DNA from: Leptolyngbya sp. SIO4C1
GTDB lineage: Bacteria > Cyanobacteriota > Cyanobacteriia > Phormidesmidales > Phormidesmidaceae
Assembly (NCBI GenBank): GCA_010671975.1
Contig: JAAHIA010000151.1
Location: forward strand, 1 to 10,189
Direction: 5' to 3'
Length of the DNA stretch: 10,189 bases
The translations under genes were made by a program, and so were the position numbers. Below, piece by piece: positions 6,885-10,189 of this stretch. Position 1 is the stretch's first letter; the number at the start of each line of letters is the position of its first letter. The notes beneath the pieces were generated by a model. It searched no databases and was not told where the DNA came from. It saw only the letters and a program-made list of their open reading frames with translations.

Positions 6885-6930
6885 AAAAAGCCGCCAGGGC
6901 AGTGCGCTACCCCCGCTTGCAAAGGCGGCT
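6885..6930 (-). terminator. Candidate Rho-independent terminator for the minus-strand small gene
   Basis: On the minus strand AGCCGCC (6930-6924) pairs with GGCGGCT (6895-6889), and TTTTT follows (6889-6885). The loop is 28 bases, which is large. It lies 54 bases past the stop at 6984. A second small hairpin GCGGC-TCA-GCCGC (6925-6937) overlaps the first arm. Confidence 0.5.
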
Positions 6931-6983
6931 CAGCCGCTAAAAGGCGCGACGGGCACGAAACCAAAAGCGAGGGCAGCCGTTTG

Positions 6984-7217
6984 TTAACTCACCCTCACCC
7001 TGCGAATCAGCACCGTCACCCACTCGCCCTCGACTGCGCTTGGCTGCGGCTGCCCCCAGTCGTTCGGGTCGGCATAGCCTAGCTTATGCAGCGTTTTGAT
7101 CATCACCCGCAGGCCCGCCAGCGAGCCCTTAATTGATACTCGTACATTCTCAAACTGCGGCGACTCACCAGTCGCCACCGGCGGCGCACCCGCGCCTGAC
7201 CCAGAATATTGAAACAT
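6984..7217 (-). CDS. Small conserved-type cyanobacterial hypothetical protein (77 aa)
   Basis: The N-terminus MFQYSGSGAGAPPVATGES is Gly/Ala/Pro-rich and probably disordered. The remainder reads like a compact domain: FENVRVSIKGSLAGLRVMIK, LHKLGYADPNDWGQPQPS, and GEWVTVLIRRVRVS. The pattern of a helix, then a LGYADPNDW turn, then a GEWVTVLIRR strand is one I associate with small cyanobacterial hypotheticals; I could not check this. The start at 7217 is chosen because GGAG lies six bases before it. An ATG at 7229 would add METG but has no RBS. There is no signal or membrane segment. A terminator follows, and a structured leader and candidate promoter lie upstream, so it is probably a single-gene unit. 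Confidence 0.7.
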   Translation of the reverse strand: MFQYSGSGAGAPPVATGESPQFENVRVSIKGSLAGLRVMIKTLHKLGYADPNDWGQPQPSAVEGEWVTVLIRRVRVS

Positions 7218-7257
7218 GCCTGTCTCCATTTGGCTGGTAGGAAACAGAGCACATCGA

Positions 7258-7300
7258 CCCCAGCAAACCCAGATTGTGTGTCGCAGTTGGGATGCTGGGG
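7258..7300 (-). promoter_or_regulatory. Inverted repeat in the leader of the small minus-strand gene
   Basis: CCCCAGCA (7258-7265) and TGCTGGGG (7293-7300) are perfectly complementary 8-base arms around a 27-base loop. They sit between the candidate -10 and the start codon at 7217, so the transcript leader could fold here. No known riboswitch class is recognised. Confidence 0.4.
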
Positions 7301-7301
7301 T

Positions 7302-7340
7302 ACTATACCACCAGCCTCCCAGTTTGCTGATTCCAAACTG
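7302..7340 (-). promoter_or_regulatory. Candidate extended -10 promoter with a palindrome in the -35 position
   Basis: On the minus strand TGGTATAGT (7310-7302) fits an extended -10 box. Upstream, CAGTTTG (7320-7326) and CAAACTG (7334-7340) form a perfect inverted repeat with a 7-base loop. It covers the place where a -35 box would sit (about 7325-7330, TCAGCA, no match). That layout suits an operator or activator site. It is sequence pattern only. Confidence 0.35.
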
Positions 7341-7587
7341 AGGGGTTAGCTGTCGGTGCGGTATTGTCAGTACCTGCCGGCAGCGCCAAGGTCAATGGGC
7401 TCTGGAAAAGCCGTCGTTTGGCAAACAACAGCTTAAGTCTGACGATAAATCGATTCGCACCCATAGTCAATATGCCGTGTGAAGAACGGTGAAGGTAATG
7501 GTTGGCTTAGCTTGTCATGCGCGAAGGCATAGCGGCCAGCTGATCGGGGTGAGGGATTTGCTCGAAAATGAAATACCCGCAGATTGA

Positions 7588-7638
7588 GTTTCGACGCCGC
7601 TCAGCTCTCAAAATTGGCAGGTTGAGCGAAGTCGAAAC
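7588..7638 (+). repeat. Imperfect inverted repeat of a dispersed intergenic type
   Basis: Arm 7588-7603 (GTTTCGAC, GCC, GCTCA) pairs with arm 7623-7638 (TGAGC, GAA, GTCGAAAC): 8 bp and 5 bp of stem plus one inner C-G pair with two mismatches, and a 19-base loop. TCGAC...GCTC motifs of this sort recur between genes in many cyanobacteria, from memory. A related TCGACGCGTTCGCTC lies at about 10170 beyond the array. Confidence 0.5.
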
Positions 7639-7742
7639 CGGGGCGATTGGGGACAGCGAAAACGAATAGCAATTATGGACTGAAGGCAAAGAGCAGGAAA
7701 AAACGCAAGGCGATTCGGATCTGCTGCTGTCTCGAACAGACA

Positions 7743-7763
7743 AGGGGAATTGGGAATGTAAAG
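7743..7763 (+). repeat. Half CRISPR repeat upstream of the array
   Basis: AGGGGAATTGGGAATG here is identical to repeat positions 16-31; one extra T follows, then AAAG. The first 15 repeat positions are missing. The 37 bases between it and the first full repeat (7764-7800) equal a normal spacer length. Confidence 0.75.
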
Positions 7764-7800
7764 AACATTGTGGGGAATACAGCCTCAGCCTTCCGGTTAG

Positions 7801-10124
7801 GTTTCCGTCCCCGTTAGGGGAATTGGGAATGAAAGCTAAAACCTTTCAGCCCACTAGCAAAACGAATCCTTGGTTTCCGTCCCCGTTAGGGGAATTGGGA
7901 ATGAAAGAGACGGGAACAATGTTAGAAGTATTCAAGGTGGTGGTTTCCGTCCCCGTTAGGGGAATTGGGAATGAAAGCTGGGCGACTACGTGCGCACTAA
8001 AGAGCTTGGCCTGCGGCTGAGTTTCCGTCCCCGTTAGGGGAATTGGGAATGAAAGTTTTGGAACCGGCTTCGATCGCGTATCTGTCGAAGACGAGAGTTT
8101 CCGTCCCCGTTAGGGGAATTGGGAATGAAAGTTGGGGAAATCTTGAGGATCTTGAAGATTCCGGCGACTTTGTTTCCGTCCCCGTTAGGGGAATTGGGAA
8201 TGAAAGCAGCGCTAGGGCGCGCGTTGGGCTAGGTTAGCTACTTTCGTTTCCGTCCCCGTTAGGGGAATTGGGAATGAAAGTTAACAGCTTGCTCTTTAGC
8301 CTTTTGGTTGAGCTTAGCCGTTTCCGTCCCCGTTAGGGGAATTGGGAATGAAAGGTAAAGACCAGTTTCTATACGATGCAGTTATATAAACTTGTTTCCG
8401 TCCCCGTTAGGGGAATTGGGAATGAAAGGGGAATTTACAGTTGAGACAGAGGTACTTAGGTTAAAGTTTCCGTCCCCGTTAGGGGAATTGGGAATGAAAG
8501 AGGAGCAGCTGAATGGCCGACTATCGGCTTTAGCTTATGTTTCCGTCCCCGTTAGGGGAATTGGGAATGAAAGACTGCATCGGCGTATGACGAAGACGAA
8601 ACCGATGACGAGTTTCCGTCCCCGTTAGGGGAATTGGGAATGAAAGCGCGGCGGTAACGGCACCGACGCATACCGCTTCGGTAATAGTTTCCGTCCCCGT
8701 TAGGGGAATTGGGAATGAAAGCCTGCATCGTCGCTGGAGCTCGCTAGACGTCAGCTTTGTTTCCGTCCCCGTTAGGGGAATTGGGAATGAAAGTAATGGT
8801 CGATACGGACGAGTTCCGTACAAATGTTTCCGTCCCCGTTAGGGGAATTGGGAATGAAAGAAAACAAAACCGAGGAAGGGCAAGATGATTAAGTTAAAGT
8901 TTCCGTCCCCGTTAGGGGAATTGGGAATGAAAGGCAGTGGCGCGAGCTCGTCGCCCACGCGCCGCGCGTCGTTTCCGTCCCCGTTAGGGGAATTGGGAAT
9001 GAAAGTACCTTGCTGGCACATCAATGCCCCATATCCGCCCTTTTGTTTCCGTCCCCGTTAGGGGAATTGGGAATGAAAGCCGTTAAAGCACCAAATGTAG
9101 AGGCACCAACGGCTTTCATGTTTCCGTCCCCGTTAGGGGAATTGGGAATGAAAGTCCCTGATACTCCAAAGTACTCCAGCTGTAACCCAGGCAGTTTCCG
9201 TCCCCGTTAGGGGAATTGGGAATGAAAGTGATCGGTGGGAACCTGTCGGAGACGACGTAACCTATGGTTTCCGTCCCCGTTAGGGGAATTGGGAATGAAA
9301 GTTACAACGGAGAGTCATGCTTGTACTTCGACCGTTCTAGTTTCCGTCCCCGTTAGGGGAATTGGGAATGAAAGACGGTGACCGAGACTCAAGATCAAGT
9401 CGGTGAAAACCCCGTATGTAGTTTCCGTCCCCGTTAGGGGAATTGGGAATGAAAGGGCTGGACAGCAACGCCGAACCGGCTCAGTAAGAAGTTTCCGTCC
9501 CCGTTAGGGGAATTGGGAATGAAAGCTGGCACTGACAACCTAATGATAGAATTTACGACCGCAGGTTTCCGTCCCCGTTAGGGGAATTGGGAATGAAAGG
9601 ACCAGACATCCGCGATCGAATGGGTACGAAAGCCCTAAGTTTCCGTCCCCGTTAGGGGAATTGGGAATGAAAGTATTAAACAGTAAGCGAAACGAGGATC
9701 AATCATGCAAGGTTTCCGTCCCCGTTAGGGGAATTGGGAATGAAAGAACGCGAATACGGAGGCATTGCAAGCTCAAGTCGAGACGCTCAAAGTTTCCGTC
9801 CCCGTTAGGGGAATTGGGAATGAAAGCGACACTAATGCATCATTGAATGCATTAATGAAACAACTGTTTCCGTCCCCGTTAGGGGAATTGGGAATGAAAG
9901 ATACCGCTATACATCGGCAAGCTACAGTAACACTGGAAGTTTCCGTCCCCGTTAGGGGAATTGGGAATGAAAGAGTCTGTTGCAGCTCAGCAGCGCCTCT
10001 TAGAAGAGCAAGTTTCCGTCCCCGTTAGGGGAATTGGGAATGAAAGATGAATCGCGACGGCAGCCAGCGGATTGAGACGATCTCGGCTGGTTTCCGTCCC
10101 CGTTAGGGGACTTGGGACTGAAAG
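7801..10124 (+). CRISPR. CRISPR array, 32 repeats of 35 bp and 31 spacers
   Basis: Repeats begin at 7801, 7873, 7943, 8021, 8097, 8172, 8246, 8320, 8394, 8466, 8539, 8612, 8687, 8759, 8826, 8899, 8971, 9045, 9120, 9194, 9267, 9340, 9421, 9491, 9565, 9639, 9712, 9792, 9866, 9939, 10012 and 10090. All but the last read identical. Each starts GTTTCCG and ends GGGAATGAAAG. TCCCC (8-12) pairs with GGGGA (17-21) round a GTTA loop, and TTTC/GAAA at the ends are complementary. Spacers are 32-46 bp, mostly 37-40; the outliers are 32 (14th), 43 (3rd, 31st), 45 (27th) and 46 (22nd). No two spacers are alike. Variable spacer length and this repeat style suit cyanobacterial type III or I-D systems, but no cas gene is in the window, so the type is open. 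Strand is inferred from the ATGAAAG handle and the decayed last repeat. Confidence 0.98.
10090..10124 (+). repeat. Degenerate terminal CRISPR repeat (trailer end)
   Basis: It differs from the other repeats by A-to-C at positions 22 and 29, turning two GAAT motifs into GACT. The hairpin stem is intact, and the second change falls in the last eight bases that would form a crRNA handle. No further repeat occurs in the next 65 bases, so the array ends here. Confidence 0.85.
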
Positions 10125-10189
10125 TCCTCACTTCCCAATACCTGTCTTGCCTAGCTTTCGGCCCTCCCCTCGACGCGTTCGCTCCACAG
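10125..10189 (+). other. Array flank
   Basis: 65 bases to the window end. I see no gene. TCGACGCGTTCGCTC near 10170 resembles the arms of the inverted repeat at 7588-7638. Confidence 0.4.

Larger units (their letters stand above)
7341..7800 (+). other. Gene-poor stretch before the CRISPR array; probable leader
   Basis: About 460 bp without a convincing gene. It contains an inverted repeat (7588-7638), a half CRISPR repeat (7743-7763), and two short frames, 7498-7587 (29 codons) and 7568-7669 (33 codons), neither with firm support. It is taken as the leader side because repeats start perfect at 7801 while the last repeat at 10090 is mutated, and because repeats ending ATGAAAG on this strand give the usual crRNA 5' handle. 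No clear promoter was found. It is less AT-rich than many leaders. Confidence 0.5.

Noticed and set aside
7103..7336. 77-codon minus-strand frame overlapping the small conserved-type gene
   Set aside because: It overlaps the better supported frame at 6984-7217, which has GGAG at proper spacing, and it runs over the candidate promoter and leader hairpin.
7638..7663. A possible further degenerate repeat (GGGGCGATTGGGGAC) in the leader region
   Set aside because: Only loosely similar to the CRISPR repeat and not at spacer distance from the half repeat.
7507..7743. 78-codon minus-strand frame in the leader region
   Set aside because: Ser- and Arg-rich content without motifs, no RBS, and it crosses the inverted repeat and reaches the half repeat.
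7823..10028. Several open frames of 60-97 codons on both strands inside the array, with recurring FPSPLGELGMK, VSVPVRGIGNE or SFPIPLTGTET segments
   Set aside because: They are translations of the CRISPR repeat in different phases. The frames start and stop at random in spacers and have no RBS.
1..10189. tRNA, rRNA, insertion sequence or transposase
   Set aside because: No cloverleaf, rRNA-like stretch, transposase motif or paired terminal repeats with target duplication were found on either strand.

Overview
The window looks like chromosomal DNA of a GC-rich cyanobacterium. The strongest sign is the octamer GCGATCGC (HIP1), present eleven times in the first 6.2 kb. A PRC-barrel/DUF2382 stress-type protein, a Tat-exported DUF362 protein, and a CRISPR repeat ending in ATGAAAG also fit. 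Genus cannot be set from this sequence.

Layout. (1) 1-2053, +: the 3' part of a multidomain RNA end-repair enzyme (5'-kinase, metallophosphatase, T4 Rnl1-like ligase), cut by the window edge just after the expected P-loop. (2) 2223-3155, +: a PRC-barrel plus DUF2382 protein, followed by an elaborate terminator. (3) 3264-4461, -: a 59-residue exported EF-hand protein with its own promoter, and behind it an unnamed protein with beta-propeller-like blades. (4) 4600-5616, +: a Tat-exported DUF362 protein, divergent from the propeller-like gene. (5) 5811-6863, +: a membrane-anchored protein that looks like a histidine kinase stripped of its phospho-acceptor His and ATP-binding boxes, then a small two-helix membrane protein. 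(6) 6984-7217, -: a small protein that resembles conserved cyanobacterial hypotheticals, with a candidate structured promoter and leader. (7) 7341-7800: about 460 bp with no convincing gene, probably the CRISPR leader. It holds a dispersed-type inverted repeat and a half CRISPR repeat placed one spacer length before the array. (8) 7801-10124: a CRISPR array of 32 repeats of 35 bp and 31 spacers of 32-46 bp. Its last repeat carries two A-to-C changes, then 65 bp of flank follow.

The genes do not form one pathway. Most are single units with their own start and stop signals. The two ends hold functions linked to nucleic-acid conflict (RNA repair and CRISPR), but no cas gene lies in the window and no functional link is shown. 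The points most worth a second look are the degenerate histidine-kinase-like protein, the half repeat in the CRISPR leader, the unannotated EF-hand mini-gene, and the absence of HIP1 sites from 6178 to the end.
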